Source: Pseudomonas sp. Root562
Lineage (GTDB): Bacteria; Pseudomonadota; Gammaproteobacteria; Pseudomonadales; Pseudomonadaceae
Direction: 5' to 3'
Assembly: GCF_001427125.1 (NCBI RefSeq)
Contig: NZ_LMGK01000001.1
Coordinates: forward strand, 446,108-510,107
Length of the DNA stretch: 64,000 nucleotides
Shown here: piece after piece, positions 1 to 8,415 of the stretch
How positions within the stretch are numbered: the stretch's first letter is position 1
Layout of the letters: each line of letters begins with the position of its first letter
Made by a program: the position numbers and the translations under genes
The notes under the pieces: model-generated
What the model was told of the DNA's origin: nothing
Database searches by the model: none
Seen by the model: only the letters and a program-made list of their open reading frames with translations

Positions 1-132
1 CTGGAAGAGCTGCCAGCTAACGCCCGCGCTTACATCAAACGCGTTGAAGAGCTGATCGGCGCGCCGATCGACATTATTTCGACGGGTCCGGACCGCAACG
101 AAACCATCGTTCTGCGCCATCCGTTCGCTTGA
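1..132 (+). CDS. purA: Adenylosuccinate synthetase, 3' end only
   Basis: The window opens inside this gene; only the last 43 codons are visible, ending at TGA 130-132. The visible tail ([18 protein letters not shown], then a segment containing [11 protein letters not shown] and ending IVLRHPFA) matches the C-terminus of bacterial PurA, which makes adenylosuccinate from IMP, aspartate and GTP in the first committed step to AMP. Synteny supports this: purA, a chemoreceptor and then rnr/rlmB is a common Pseudomonas order. The catalytic N-terminal part lies outside the window and cannot be checked. Confidence 0.85.
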   Translation: MEELPANARAYIKRVEELIGAPIDIISTGPDRNETIVLRHPFA

Positions 133-151
133 TAAGTCGTTGATGTAAAAC

Positions 152-179
152 ACAAAGGCCCCTTAATAGGGGCCTTTGT
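152..179 (+). terminator. Rho-independent terminator of purA
   Basis: A perfect hairpin ACAAAGGCCCC / GGGGCCTTTGT with a 6-nt loop lies 20 bp after the purA stop. The U-rich tail is short (TTTGTCGTTT). It separates purA from the chemoreceptor gene. Confidence 0.8.
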
Positions 180-196
180 CGTTTATGCCTGTTGGA

Positions 197-252
197 CGGC
201 ATGACCTTTGCTATTAGCTTTGCTTAAAACGTCACTTCCGGCGTGCCATCAA
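197..252 (+). promoter_or_regulatory. Candidate promoter region of the chemoreceptor gene
   Basis: Two alternative-sigma matches overlap here. A sigma-54-like element CGGCATG-N4-TTGCT (197-212) has the GG-N10-GC spacing but two mismatches in the -24 half. A sigma-28-like element has TAAA (225-228), 16 bp, then GCCATCAA (245-252), 5 of 8 matches to GCCGATAA. Either would place transcription start upstream of the GTG at 283. Both are weak and at most one is likely to be real. Confidence 0.3.
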
Positions 253-282
253 TTTAATGGCGCTTATGCAGAGGGATTTCAA

Positions 283-2217
283 GTGTCGGCCGTTCTCTCA
301 CTGTTACAAAGCCGTTTGTTGCGGCCTGTGTTCGTTACCCTTGGTATCGCTCTTTTGGTGCAGGTGCTGGTAGCCGTTGCTCTTACCCGGAGCACGGTAA
401 CCGCGCTGGAAGCCGATCTCGGAGTGCGATTGGGTGCAGACAGTCAAAAACTGTCCGCTGAACTGGAGCAGGCCGGGCGTGAAGTCACGTCGAGCCTGGA
501 CAGCCTTTCCACCAGTACGCGTCAACGCCTCACCGCTGGTTTGTCCGCGCGATTGAAGGACGAACAGGCGCAGTTGCGTGCGACGCTGGAAAAGGACCTG
601 AAGGACTCCGCCAGCGACATGGCGCAGTTGCTGGCTTCCGTCGCACCTCGTGCGATGTGGGACAACGATGTGCCTACCCTGTCTGAGTTCGCCCGTCGTG
701 CCCAGCGCAATCCCAACGTGTTGTTCGTGGTGTATGACGACGCCACGGGCCAGCACCTGACGCGCTACCTCAACCGCGAGAACCCGATCAACAAGGCGCT
801 GCTGGAAAAGGGCCAGGGCGAGCGTGCGCTGGACAAGGTGCTGGATGCGGCAAAGAACGATCCTTCGGTGTTCTACATCGAAGCCTCGATCAATCCTAAC
901 GGCGTTGAAATCGGCAAGGTCCTGATGGGCGTCTCGACCGCCTCGGTGGAAGCCGATCTGGCGGCGCTGGATAAACGCTTCACGGCTTTGATTGCCAGCG
1001 GTGATCAGCTGGTAGGCGACAGCCTCAAAGGCGCGGCGGCCGACAGTGCGACGGCCATGCGATCGCGTTTGCAGTCGGCGCAGTCCACGGCCTCGGAAAT
1101 GAAAGCCAATACCACCAGTACCGTGCAGGAAGCTGCGTCGACCTTGCGCTGGCGCATCGGGGTGAGCCTTGCGGTGGTCGGGTTTGGCGTTTTGCTGTTG
1201 CTGGCCGTTGTGTTGGGGCGTCGAGTGGTCAATCGCCTGAAAATGCTGATTGTGGCCATGGATGACCTGGCGGCGGGCGAAGGAGATCTGACCAAGCGTG
1301 TGCAGATCAACAGCAAGGACGAAATCGGCGACATGGCCTCGGCGGTCAATCGCTTTGTGGATAAGTTGCAGCCAATCGTGCGCGAAGCGGGTGATGTCGC
1401 CCAGCGTACCGGCGTGGAAATCGGTGCCATGACCTTGCGCAACGCCGGAGCCGACGCGGCGGCGGGCATGCAGCGCGATGAAGTTGCGGAAAGTCTGCGG
1501 GCCTTGTCGCAAATGGCTGATGAAGCCCAGTCGGAAAGCCACGCCATGCAAGCGGCATTGAAACAGGTTGTGGATATTCGTCAGGCAACCGACGAAAACA
1601 CTCGGACGTCGGCAAAGGTCGGCAGCCTGATCGAGGAGTTGGCCGGGCAGGTCAATACCGGTGCACAGGTGATCGAACGGCTGGCGCAGCAGAGTGAGCA
1701 GATTGAAGTGGTGTTGACGGTGATTCACGGAATTGCCGAGCAAACCAATCTGCTGGCATTGAACGCTGCCATTGAAGCGGCGCGAGCCGGCGAGACCGGG
1801 CGCGGTTTTGCGGTGGTGGCTGACGAGGTGCGGGCACTGGCGAGCAAGACGCAAAGCTCCACCGGCGATATCCAGGCACACATCGTGGCGTTGCAGCAGG
1901 GCGCGCGCGAAGCGGTGGCGGCAATCGGTCAGGCCGGGCGTCAGGCCAATGAAGGTCTACTGGTATTGCGCGACAGTGCGCGGTTGCAGCAATCGGTGCA
2001 GGCCTCGGTGGAACAGGTGCATGCGGCGATCGGTCTGGCAACCCAGGCGGCAGCGCATCAGGCCAAGGGCGCGCAGGCAGTGCGCGGTCGGGTCGAGACG
2101 ATTCATGCGCAGGCTGAGAAAGCGGCTCAGGCGGTGGTGGAAACCACCGCCAGCGGCAAGGTGCTGGATGGGTTGGCTGCACAATTGAAGGCGAGCCTGG
2201 GACAGTTCAGGGCTTAG
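283..2217 (+). CDS. Methyl-accepting chemotaxis protein
   Basis: A transmembrane chemoreceptor of 644 aa that would signal through CheW/CheA to the flagellar motor. A hydrophobic segment lies at about residues 14-35, then a mostly helical periplasmic region, a second membrane segment at about 289-311, and a HAMP domain (about 312-365). The cytoplasmic methyl-accepting domain has the conserved hairpin tip around [19 protein letters not shown] followed by [15 protein letters not shown]. The ligand is unknown. I chose GTG 283 because GAGGGA (271-276) is well spaced before it; the ATG-less start at 208 has no ribosome binding site and would add 25 residues ahead of the first membrane helix. The gene ends at a REP pair. 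Confidence 0.9.
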   Translation: MSAVLSLLQSRLLRPVFVTLGIALLVQVLVAVALTRSTVTALEADLGVRLGADSQKLSAELEQAGREVTSSLDSLSTSTRQRLTAGLSARLKDEQAQLRATLEKDLKDSASDMAQLLASVAPRAMWDNDVPTLSEFARRAQRNPNVLFVVYDDATGQHLTRYLNRENPINKALLEKGQGERALDKVLDAAKNDPSVFYIEASINPNGVEIGKVLMGVSTASVEADLAALDKRFTALIASGDQLVGDSLKGAAADSATAMRSRLQSAQSTASEMKANTTSTVQEAASTLRWRIGVSLAVVGFGVLLLLAVVLGRRVVNRLKMLIVAMDDLAAGEGDLTKRVQINSKDEIGDMASAVNRFVDKLQPIVREAGDVAQRTGVEIGAMTLRNAGADAAAGMQRDEVAESLRALSQMADEAQSESHAMQAALKQVVDIRQATDENTRTSAKVGSLIEELAGQVNTGAQVIERLAQQSEQIEVVLTVIHGIAEQTNLLALNAAIEAARAGETGRGFAVVADEVRALASKTQSSTGDIQAHIVALQQGAREAVAAIGQAGRQANEGLLVLRDSARLQQSVQASVEQVHAAIGLATQAAAHQAKGAQAVRGRVETIHAQAEKAAQAVVETTASGKVLDGLAAQLKASLGQFRA

Positions 2218-2238
2218 GGTTTGTGTTGAATGGTCTGG

Positions 2239-2311
2239 CGTCATCGCGAGCAGGCTCGCTCCCACATTGGAATGCGTTTCCCTGTGGGAGCGAGCCTGCT
2301 CGCGATGGCGG
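2239..2311. repeat. REP inverted pair (GAGCGAGCCTGCTCGCGATGG type)
   Basis: Two inverted copies of a GTGGGAGCGAGCCTGCTCGCGATGG-like unit flank a 16-nt spacer and can fold into one long hairpin. The pair sits between the convergent stops of the chemoreceptor (2217) and the iron permease (2314) and could act as a bidirectional terminator. Confidence 0.85.
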
Positions 2312-2313
2312 TC

Positions 2314-3879
2314 TTAACGACTCAGATACATCCGGGTCGTCAGCAGATAGACCGGCAACCCCGACACTAATATCAATAACGCCGCATAAGGCGCCGCCGC
2401 GGCAAATTCCACATTTGCGGTATGCGCCCAGACTTCCGTTGCCAGTGTATTGAGCCCGGTCGGACTCAACAGCAGCGTCGCCGTCAGTTCCTTCATCGCA
2501 TCAAGAAACACCAACGCAAACGCCGCACCCAGCGCCGGAAAAATGATCGGCAGTGTCACTCGACAGAACGCACTGAATGACGAAGCTCCAAGCGTGCGCG
2601 CCGCCTCTTCCAGCTGCGGTGCCGCCTTGTTCAGGGCGGTGCGGATCGGCGCCTGAGCCAACGGTAGAAACAGCAGCGCATAGGCAATCAACAGCAATGC
2701 CGAAGTCTGGTACAGCATCGGCACATAGTGCAGGGCGAAATACACCAGGGTCAGGGCGATGACCAATCCCGGCAGGGCGTGCAGCAGATATGGCAAGCGC
2801 TCGGCCCAGATCGCCAGTTGGCCTTTATGGCGTACGACCAGCAGGCCGACCGGCACCGCCAGCACCAGGCAAAACGCAGCGCCACCCAGCGACAGCGCGA
2901 GAGATGACAGCAATGCTTCGCCGATGGCTGCCATTGGAAAGGCTGCCGACGATCCGACTGCCAACCAGTAAGCCAACATGCCCAGCGGAATCCCACTGCC
3001 GACGATTGCCAGCAGCAGGCAATAAAGCTGGCCTGCCACAGCCCAAGGCCCCAGTCGAACCTGTTCAGCGCGTCGCGCCGCACCCTGGCCGGTGCGCACG
3101 TGTCGACCTTTGCCGCGCACGCGCAGCTCCAGCCATAACAGCGCCAGGCAGAGGATCAGCAGTACGGCGGAGAGCATCGCCGCGTTGGCATTGCTGAACT
3201 CCAACTCGAACTGTTGATAGATTGCAGTGGTGAAGGTTTGCAGGCCGATAATCGACAGCGCGCCAAATTCCACCAGCATGTGCAATGCGATCAATAAGGC
3301 GCCAGCGACCAGTGACGGCCAGAGCAGGGGTAGGGTGATCTTGAAAAATACGCCCCAGCGATTCTGCCCCAGCGTGCGGGCGGACTCCTCCAGCGAGGGA
3401 TCGAGATTGCGCAGGGTCGCTGCAACGGGAAGGAAAATCAGCGGGTATTTGGAAAGCGTCATCACCAGAATCGCCCCGCCCAGCCCTTCGAAGTGAGCGC
3501 TCAGAGACACCCAGGTGAAGCTGCTGACAAAGGCCGGAACGGCGAACGGCAGGCACAGGATCACGCCCCATAGCCGTCGCCCTGGCAGATTGCTGCGTTC
3601 CAGCAACCATGCCAGCGACAGACCGATCAGGCCGCAAGCCAGCGTCACGCCGACCATCAGTGCCAGGGTGTTGCGCAGCAGGCCGAATACATACGGCCGC
3701 CACAGCAGATGCAGCGCCTCGGCCCAGCCTGCTTGCCAAGCCTTGAGTCCCACATAGGCCAATGGCAGCAGGCTGAGCACAACCAGCAGCAAAACCGGCA
3801 GCAACAGCCAGATCGACGGTCGCTTGCGCCGTGGCACATAAACGCTGCGTAGGGCGAGGGCGGATAGTGACGCGCTCAT
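2314..3879 (-). CDS. Iron(III) ABC transporter permease, FbpB/AfuB type
   Basis: An inner-membrane permease of 521 aa made of two fused BPD_transp_1 halves with about 12 membrane helices. Each half carries an EAA loop that docks the ATPase: EESARTLGQNRWGVFFK starting at residue 164, and EEAARTLGASSFSAF near residue 425. This double-length layout is typical of the FbpB/SfuB ferric-ion family. Its ATG overlaps the stop of the upstream binding-protein gene by one base, so the two are translationally coupled. No FbpC-type ATPase gene follows; the 3' end meets a REP pair, so the ATPase must be encoded elsewhere. Gene symbol left blank because the family contains several near paralogues. Confidence 0.88.
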   Translation of the reverse strand: MSASLSALALRSVYVPRRKRPSIWLLLPVLLLVVLSLLPLAYVGLKAWQAGWAEALHLLWRPYVFGLLRNTLALMVGVTLACGLIGLSLAWLLERSNLPGRRLWGVILCLPFAVPAFVSSFTWVSLSAHFEGLGGAILVMTLSKYPLIFLPVAATLRNLDPSLEESARTLGQNRWGVFFKITLPLLWPSLVAGALLIALHMLVEFGALSIIGLQTFTTAIYQQFELEFSNANAAMLSAVLLILCLALLWLELRVRGKGRHVRTGQGAARRAEQVRLGPWAVAGQLYCLLLAIVGSGIPLGMLAYWLAVGSSAAFPMAAIGEALLSSLALSLGGAAFCLVLAVPVGLLVVRHKGQLAIWAERLPYLLHALPGLVIALTLVYFALHYVPMLYQTSALLLIAYALLFLPLAQAPIRTALNKAAPQLEEAARTLGASSFSAFCRVTLPIIFPALGAAFALVFLDAMKELTATLLLSPTGLNTLATEVWAHTANVEFAAAAPYAALLILVSGLPVYLLTTRMYLSR

Positions 3880-4889
3880 CAGTTCAGGCCAACATCACGT
3901 TCCAGATCCAGGGCTTCTTCGGCGTTGCCCAGGTCGGCAGGGGTGACTTTCGGCGCTTGCAGTTCGCTGAACGGCTTGAGGCCGCGATCCGATTCCATGC
4001 CTTTATGCAGCGGGTACTCGGCAGTGGTCTGAGTGATCACGCGCTGGCCTTCTTCGCTGGCCATGTAGGCGAGCAATTGTTGGGCTTCTTTTGGATGTTT
4101 GCTGGATTTGATGACGGCCGCGCTGGATACGGTGATCAGTCCGCCGACATCGCCGCCGGTGAAGTAATGCAGTTTCGAATCGAGCTGGCCTTTTTCTCGT
4201 TGCAAGGCGAACCAGTAATAGTTGTTCACCAGCACGGTGGCCACTTCGCCGTTCTCCACCGCTTTGAGTGCGACCATATTATTGCTGTAGGTCTTGCCGA
4301 AGGCGCGCAGACCGGTCAGCCACTCTTCGGCTGCGTCCATGCCGTGCACCTTGATGATCGCTACCGCTTGCTCCTGGAAGGCACCGCTGGTGGGAACGAA
4401 GCCGACCTTGCCTTGCCATTTCGGATCGGAGAATTCCATCACCGATGTCGGCAGGTCTTTTTCATCGATCAACTTGGGGTTGAACGCAACGACGCGAACC
4501 CGGGCAGTGACGCCGATCCAGGTGCCATTGCCGGCCACGTATTCCTTGGGCAAAACCGCCAAAGTGGCATCGTCAGCCTTGGCCAGCAGGCCTTGCTCGC
4601 CGAGTTTGTTCAGTGGCGGCGATTCTTCGGTGTAGATCACGTCTGCGGGAGAGCGGTCCCCTTCTTCGACGATCTGGCTGGCGAGCTGGTTGCTGCTGCC
4701 TTTGCGTACATTGACGTGAATCCCGGTCTTGGCCTCGAAGGCTTTGGCAACGGCGTCGCCGACCTCTTTGTGTTGGCCGTTGTAGAGCGTCAGGGAAACT
4801 GGTTCGGCGGCTTGGGTGAGGGGGGAGGCGAGAGCCAGGCCGAGGAGGGTAATGCTCAGGCCGCGGCGCAGGGTATTTCGAAACATCAT
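3879..4889 (-). CDS. Iron(III) ABC transporter periplasmic binding protein, FbpA type
   Basis: A 336-aa exported solute-binding protein. An N-terminal signal peptide (basic RR at 8-9, hydrophobic to about 27, then QAAEP) precedes a type-2 binding-protein fold. Adjacent tyrosines Y224-Y225 (VNNYYWFAL) match the pair that coordinates ferric iron in FbpA proteins, which supports iron rather than a sugar or anion. It captures Fe3+ in the periplasm for the downstream permease. An ATG at 4889 is followed at once by a second ATG at 4886; GAGGA about 10 nt upstream serves either. A Fur-box-like AT-rich palindrome lies upstream. Confidence 0.88.
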   Translation of the reverse strand: MMFRNTLRRGLSITLLGLALASPLTQAAEPVSLTLYNGQHKEVGDAVAKAFEAKTGIHVNVRKGSSNQLASQIVEEGDRSPADVIYTEESPPLNKLGEQGLLAKADDATLAVLPKEYVAGNGTWIGVTARVRVVAFNPKLIDEKDLPTSVMEFSDPKWQGKVGFVPTSGAFQEQAVAIIKVHGMDAAEEWLTGLRAFGKTYSNNMVALKAVENGEVATVLVNNYYWFALQREKGQLDSKLHYFTGGDVGGLITVSSAAVIKSSKHPKEAQQLLAYMASEEGQRVITQTTAEYPLHKGMESDRGLKPFSELQAPKVTPADLGNAEEALDLERDVGLN

Positions 4890-4930
4890 TCGCAGGGTTC
4901 CTCACTGTCGCATTGCAATAACTTGCAACA

Positions 4931-4954
4931 ATGATAAACGATATTGTTTCTCAT
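4931..4954 (-). promoter_or_regulatory. Possible Fur box upstream of the iron transporter
   Basis: ATGATAAACGATATTG followed by TTTCTCAT resembles overlapping 7-1-7 Fur half-sites (TGATAAT/ATTATCA) with several mismatches. Its place 42 bp ahead of the fbpA-type start, in an AT-rich patch within GC-rich DNA, fits iron repression. Based on eye matching only. Confidence 0.4.
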
Positions 4955-5005
4955 GTGCGTCTTTCGGGTCTGAGGAGTGTTTGCTAGAAGGGCGGGGGCG
5001 AGTTT

Positions 5006-5127
5006 TGTGGCGAGGGAGCTTGCTCCCGCTCGGCTGCGAAGCAGTCGTAAACCCTGAGAGTGCGGTGTAACTGTTGGAATGATGAGGAGCGCTTCGCACT
5101 CCAGCGGGAGCAAGCTCCCTCGCCACA
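5006..5127. repeat. REP inverted pair (GTGGCGAGGGAGCTTGCTCCCGCT type)
   Basis: Two inverted units with stems GGGAGC-TT-GCTCCC are separated by about 70 bp. The 4890-5223 interval otherwise holds only the Fur-like site, this pair and the tRNA terminator; I see no gene in it. Confidence 0.85.
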
Positions 5128-5162
5128 GGGAAGTATTGGCTTGGGGTTTTCGAAAGCCAGAA

Positions 5163-5190
5163 ACGCAAAAACCCGCTTTCGCGGGTTTCT
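5163..5190 (-). terminator. Terminator of the first tRNA-Leu gene
   Basis: Read on the minus strand, AAACCCGC-GAAA-GCGGGTTT is followed by TTGCGTTT. It lies 35 bp after the tRNA 3' end, and an almost identical hairpin follows the second tRNA. Confidence 0.8.
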
Positions 5191-5223
5191 GTGAAATTCA
5201 AGGTCGAAACCTTGAATTTGAAT

Positions 5224-5310
5224 TGGTGCCCAGAAGAAGACTCGAACTTCCACGACCGTAAGGTCACCAGCACCTGAAGCTGGCGTGTCTACCAATTTCA
5301 CCATCTGGGC
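5224..5310 (-). tRNA. tRNA-Leu (anticodon CAG), copy 1
   Basis: An 87-nt class II tRNA with encoded CCA. The acceptor stem GCCCAGA pairs with TCTGGGC, the anticodon arm is CCAGC-TTCAGGT-GCTGG giving CAG (reads CUG), there is a long variable arm (TGACCTTACGGTCGT), and the T-arm contains GTTCGAGTC. CUG is the dominant leucine codon in this GC-rich genome. Copy 2 differs by only a couple of bases in the variable arm. Confidence 0.95.
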
Positions 5311-5345
5311 AATCATCTTCAGCGATGCCGCTGTTGATGTGGCGC

Positions 5346-5374
5346 ACTATACGGAGAGCATTTTGATCTGTAAA
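5346..5374 (-). promoter_or_regulatory. Sigma-70 promoter of tRNA-Leu copy 1
   Basis: On the minus strand TTTACA, 17 bp, TATAGT lies 36 bp before the tRNA 5' end, followed by a GC-rich discriminator (GCGCC) typical of stringently controlled stable-RNA promoters. The same arrangement precedes copy 2. Confidence 0.8.
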
Positions 5375-5410
5375 CCCCTGATTTAAATTTAATAAATCAG
5401 AAACCCGAAA

Positions 5411-5436
5411 TGCAAAAAACCCGCTTTCGCGGGTTT
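5411..5436 (-). terminator. Terminator of the second tRNA-Leu gene
   Basis: On the minus strand AAAACCCGC-GAAA-GCGGGTTTT is followed by TTGCA. It separates the second tRNA from the promoter of the first, so each tRNA is its own transcription unit. Confidence 0.8.
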
Positions 5437-5476
5437 TGTGTGAGCCTTGAAATTGATCTAATCTCAAGCTCGAAAT

Positions 5477-5563
5477 TGGTGCCCAGAAGAAGACTCGAAC
5501 TTCCACGACCTTGCGGTCACCAGCACCTGAAGCTGGCGTGTCTACCAATTTCACCATCTGGGC
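5477..5563 (-). tRNA. tRNA-Leu (anticodon CAG), copy 2
   Basis: An 87-nt tRNA nearly identical to the copy at 5224-5310, with the same acceptor, anticodon loop TTCAGGT (CAG) and T-arm. The variable arm is TGACCGCAAGGTCGT, with a compensatory change in its stem-loop. CCA is encoded. Flanking promoter and terminator are also duplicated, showing tandem duplication of a whole unit. Confidence 0.95.
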
Positions 5564-5597
5564 AGTATCGACAACGTTGCCGTCGTCGATGGCGCGC

Positions 5598-5626
5598 ACT
5601 ATACGGAGCGTCTTTTTAACTGTAAA
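5598..5626 (-). promoter_or_regulatory. Sigma-70 promoter of tRNA-Leu copy 2
   Basis: On the minus strand TTTACA-N17-TATAGT, same spacing and discriminator as copy 1, ends 35 bp before the tRNA 5' end. Confidence 0.8.
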
Positions 5627-5787
5627 CCCCCGCAATCAAAAAAACCTGGAAAATTTCACCAGCGGTCTTCAAATCAGCTTTACGGTGTCGATACAGGGCT
5701 TTAGATGGGTCGTCTTAGCCTGAAATTTCCCGTTTCATTACGCCTATGCCAAACTAACCCGCATATAGACAAGGTGAAAACTCTCTA

Positions 5788-8415
5788 ATGGCCGATTGGC
5801 AGTCCCTCGATCCCGAGGCCGCTCGTGAAGCGGAAAAATATGAAAACCCCATTCCTAGCCGCGAACTGATCCTTCAGCATCTTGCTGATCGGGGTTCGCC
5901 TGCTAACCGCGAGCAACTGGTCGAAGAGTTTGGTCTGACCACAGAAGACCAGATCGAAGCCCTGCGCCGCCGTCTGCGCGCCATGGAGCGCGATGCTCAA
6001 CTCATTTACACCCGTCGTGGCACGTATGCACCGGTGGACAAGCTCGACCTGATCCTCGGTCGCATCAGCGGGCACCGTGATGGTTTCGGTTTCCTGGTGC
6101 CGGACGACGGCAGTGACGACCTGTTCATGAGCCCGGCGCAAATGCGCCTGGTGTTCGACGGTGACCGAGCCTTGGCTCGTGTTTCCGGCCTGGATCGTCG
6201 CGGCCGCCGCGAAGGCATGATCGTCGAAGTGGTGTCCCGCGCTCACGAAACCATCGTTGGTCGCTACTTCGAAGAGGGCGGCATCGGTTTCGTGGTTGCC
6301 GACAACCCGAAGATCCAGCAGGAAGTGCTGGTAACGCCGGGGCGTAACGCCAACGCGCAAATCGGTCAGTTCGTCGAAGTGAAGATCACTCACTGGCCGA
6401 CGCCACGCTTCCAGCCGCAAGGCGACGTGGTCGAAGTCGTGGGCAACTACATGGCGCCGGGCATGGAAATCGATGTCGCCCTGCGTACCTACGACATTCC
6501 TCACGTTTGGCCTGATGCTGTGCTTAAAGAAGCCGGCAAGCTCAAGCCGGAAGTCGAAGAGAAGGACAAAGAGAAACGCATCGACCTGCGTCATCTGCCG
6601 TTTGTCACCATCGACGGCGAAGATGCCCGCGACTTTGACGACGCGGTCTATTGCGAAGCCCGTCCGGGCAAGCTGCGCCTGTTCTCTGGCGGCTGGAAGT
6701 TGTACGTGGCGATTGCCGACGTATCCAGCTACGTGAAACTCGGTTCGGCGCTGGATGCCGAAGCCCAGGTTCGCGGCAACTCGGTGTACTTCCCCGAGCG
6801 CGTGATTCCGATGCTGCCCGAGCAGTTGTCCAACGGCTTGTGCTCGCTCAATCCTCAGGTCGATCGCCTGGCCATGGTTTGCGAGATGACCATCTCCAAA
6901 TCCGGCGAGATGACCGACTACTGCTTCTACGAAGCGGTGATTCACTCCCACGCTCGCCTGACTTACAACAAAGTGAGCGCGATGCTGGAAACGCCGAAGG
7001 CGACCGAAGCGCGCAAGCTTCGCGGCGAATACACCGACGTGGTGCCGCACCTCAAGCAGCTGTACTCGCTGTACAAGGTATTGCTGGCGGCCCGTCACGT
7101 ACGGGGTGCGATCGATTTCGAAACCCAGGAAACCCGGATCATCTTCGGCTCCGAGCGCAAGATCGCCGAAATCCGTCCGACTGTTCGCAATGACGCGCAC
7201 AAGCTGATCGAGGAATGCATGCTGGCGGCCAACGTGGCTACCGCCGAATTCCTGAAAAAGCACGAAATCCCGGCGCTGTACCGTGTTCACGATGGCCCGC
7301 CGCCGGAGCGTCTGGAAAAACTGCGCGCGTTCCTTGGCGAACTTGGTCTGTCCCTGCACAAAGGCAAGGATGGCCCGTCGCCGAAGGATTACCAGGCTTT
7401 GCTGGCCGGTATCAAGGATCGTCCGGATTTCCACCTGATCCAGACCGTCATGCTGCGTTCTTTGAGCCAAGCGGTGTACAGCGCCGATAACCAGGGCCAC
7501 TTCGGCCTGAATTACGAGGCTTACACCCACTTCACCTCGCCGATTCGCCGCTATCCGGACCTGCTCACGCACCGGGCGATTCGCAGCGTGATCCATTCGA
7601 AACAGGACACCCCGCACGTTCGCCGTGCCGGTGCGATGACTATTCCGAAGGCGCGCATCTATCCGTACGACGAAGCGGCCCTGGAGCAACTTGGCGAGCA
7701 GTGCTCGATGAGCGAGCGTCGTGCCGACGAAGCGACCCGCGATGTGGTGAACTGGCTCAAGTGCGAGTTCATGAAAGATCGCGTGGGCGAGTCGTTCCCG
7801 GGCGTGATCACCGCGGTGACCGGTTTTGGTCTGTTCGTCGAGCTGACCGATATCTACGTCGAAGGCCTGGTGCACGTCACCGCGCTGCCGGGTGACTACT
7901 ACCACTTCGATCCAGTGCATCACCGCCTGGCGGGTGAGCGTACCGGTCGCAGCTTCCGTCTGGGCGACACTGTTGAGGTGCGCGTCATGCGCGTTGACCT
8001 CGATGAGCGCAAGATCGACTTCGAGATGGCCGAGAAAACCATCAGCGCACCGATCGGTCGCAAGAAGCGTGGCGCCGAAACCGCAGAGCCGGCGAGTAAA
8101 ACCGCAGCAGAACCGGCACCGGCCAAAACCGGCCGCCGTCCTGCCAAGGAAAAGGCTGTCGAAGCCTACCGTCCGAGCGATGCCGCGGCGAAAAACGCTG
8201 AAGTGCGCAAGAGTCGTGAAATGAAACAGGCGTTGCTGGCCGGTGCGAAAAGCGGCGGTAAAGCGCCGTCTGGGGGAAAGACCGGACGGTCGACGCCTGA
8301 AAAGGCCGTCGGCGGCAAGCCAGCCAAACCGAGCAAACATCGTAAAGGCCCGCCAAAAGCGGGTTCGGCTCCAGCCAAAAGCGGCGGGGCGCGTAAACCT
8401 AAGGCCAAGCCATGA
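5788..8415 (+). CDS. rnr: Ribonuclease R
   Basis: A processive 3'-5' exoribonuclease of 875 aa that degrades structured RNA in mRNA decay, rRNA quality control and trans-translation. A winged-helix region (about 20-85) is followed by two cold-shock-type domains (about 85-240) and the RNB catalytic domain, in which IDGEDARDFDDAVY (from about 275) carries the metal-binding aspartates. An S1 domain (GVITAVTGFGLFVELTDIYV) follows. The last 140 residues are a lysine/alanine/proline-rich basic tail, as expected for RNase R. ATG 5788 has AAGGTG upstream. The stop overlaps the rlmB start (ATGA), so both are cotranscribed and coupled. Confidence 0.96.
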   Translation: MADWQSLDPEAAREAEKYENPIPSRELILQHLADRGSPANREQLVEEFGLTTEDQIEALRRRLRAMERDAQLIYTRRGTYAPVDKLDLILGRISGHRDGFGFLVPDDGSDDLFMSPAQMRLVFDGDRALARVSGLDRRGRREGMIVEVVSRAHETIVGRYFEEGGIGFVVADNPKIQQEVLVTPGRNANAQIGQFVEVKITHWPTPRFQPQGDVVEVVGNYMAPGMEIDVALRTYDIPHVWPDAVLKEAGKLKPEVEEKDKEKRIDLRHLPFVTIDGEDARDFDDAVYCEARPGKLRLFSGGWKLYVAIADVSSYVKLGSALDAEAQVRGNSVYFPERVIPMLPEQLSNGLCSLNPQVDRLAMVCEMTISKSGEMTDYCFYEAVIHSHARLTYNKVSAMLETPKATEARKLRGEYTDVVPHLKQLYSLYKVLLAARHVRGAIDFETQETRIIFGSERKIAEIRPTVRNDAHKLIEECMLAANVATAEFLKKHEIPALYRVHDGPPPERLEKLRAFLGELGLSLHKGKDGPSPKDYQALLAGIKDRPDFHLIQTVMLRSLSQAVYSADNQGHFGLNYEAYTHFTSPIRRYPDLLTHRAIRSVIHSKQDTPHVRRAGAMTIPKARIYPYDEAALEQLGEQCSMSERRADEATRDVVNWLKCEFMKDRVGESFPGVITAVTGFGLFVELTDIYVEGLVHVTALPGDYYHFDPVHHRLAGERTGRSFRLGDTVEVRVMRVDLDERKIDFEMAEKTISAPIGRKKRGAETAEPASKTAAEPAPAKTGRRPAKEKAVEAYRPSDAAAKNAEVRKSREMKQALLAGAKSGGKAPSGGKTGRSTPEKAVGGKPAKPSKHRKGPPKAGSAPAKSGGARKPKAKP

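Noticed and set aside
2450..3757. Several plus-strand frames of 60-135 codons opposite the iron permease
   Set aside because: All are short Arg/Pro-rich mirror frames inside a convincing minus-strand membrane protein gene.
5224..5563. tRNA-associated integration site or island
   Set aside because: No integrase, no direct repeat of a tRNA 3' end other than the two full tRNAs, and neighbouring genes are core genes on both sides.
5785..8340. 851-codon open frame antisense to rnr
   Set aside because: It mirrors the conserved RNase R frame exactly, has no ribosome site, and is rich in His/Arg as expected of a GC-rich complement. Similar antisense frames over ygiQ (13382-15781), dnaB (10985-12961) and the amidohydrolase (43132-45159) are dismissed for the same reason.
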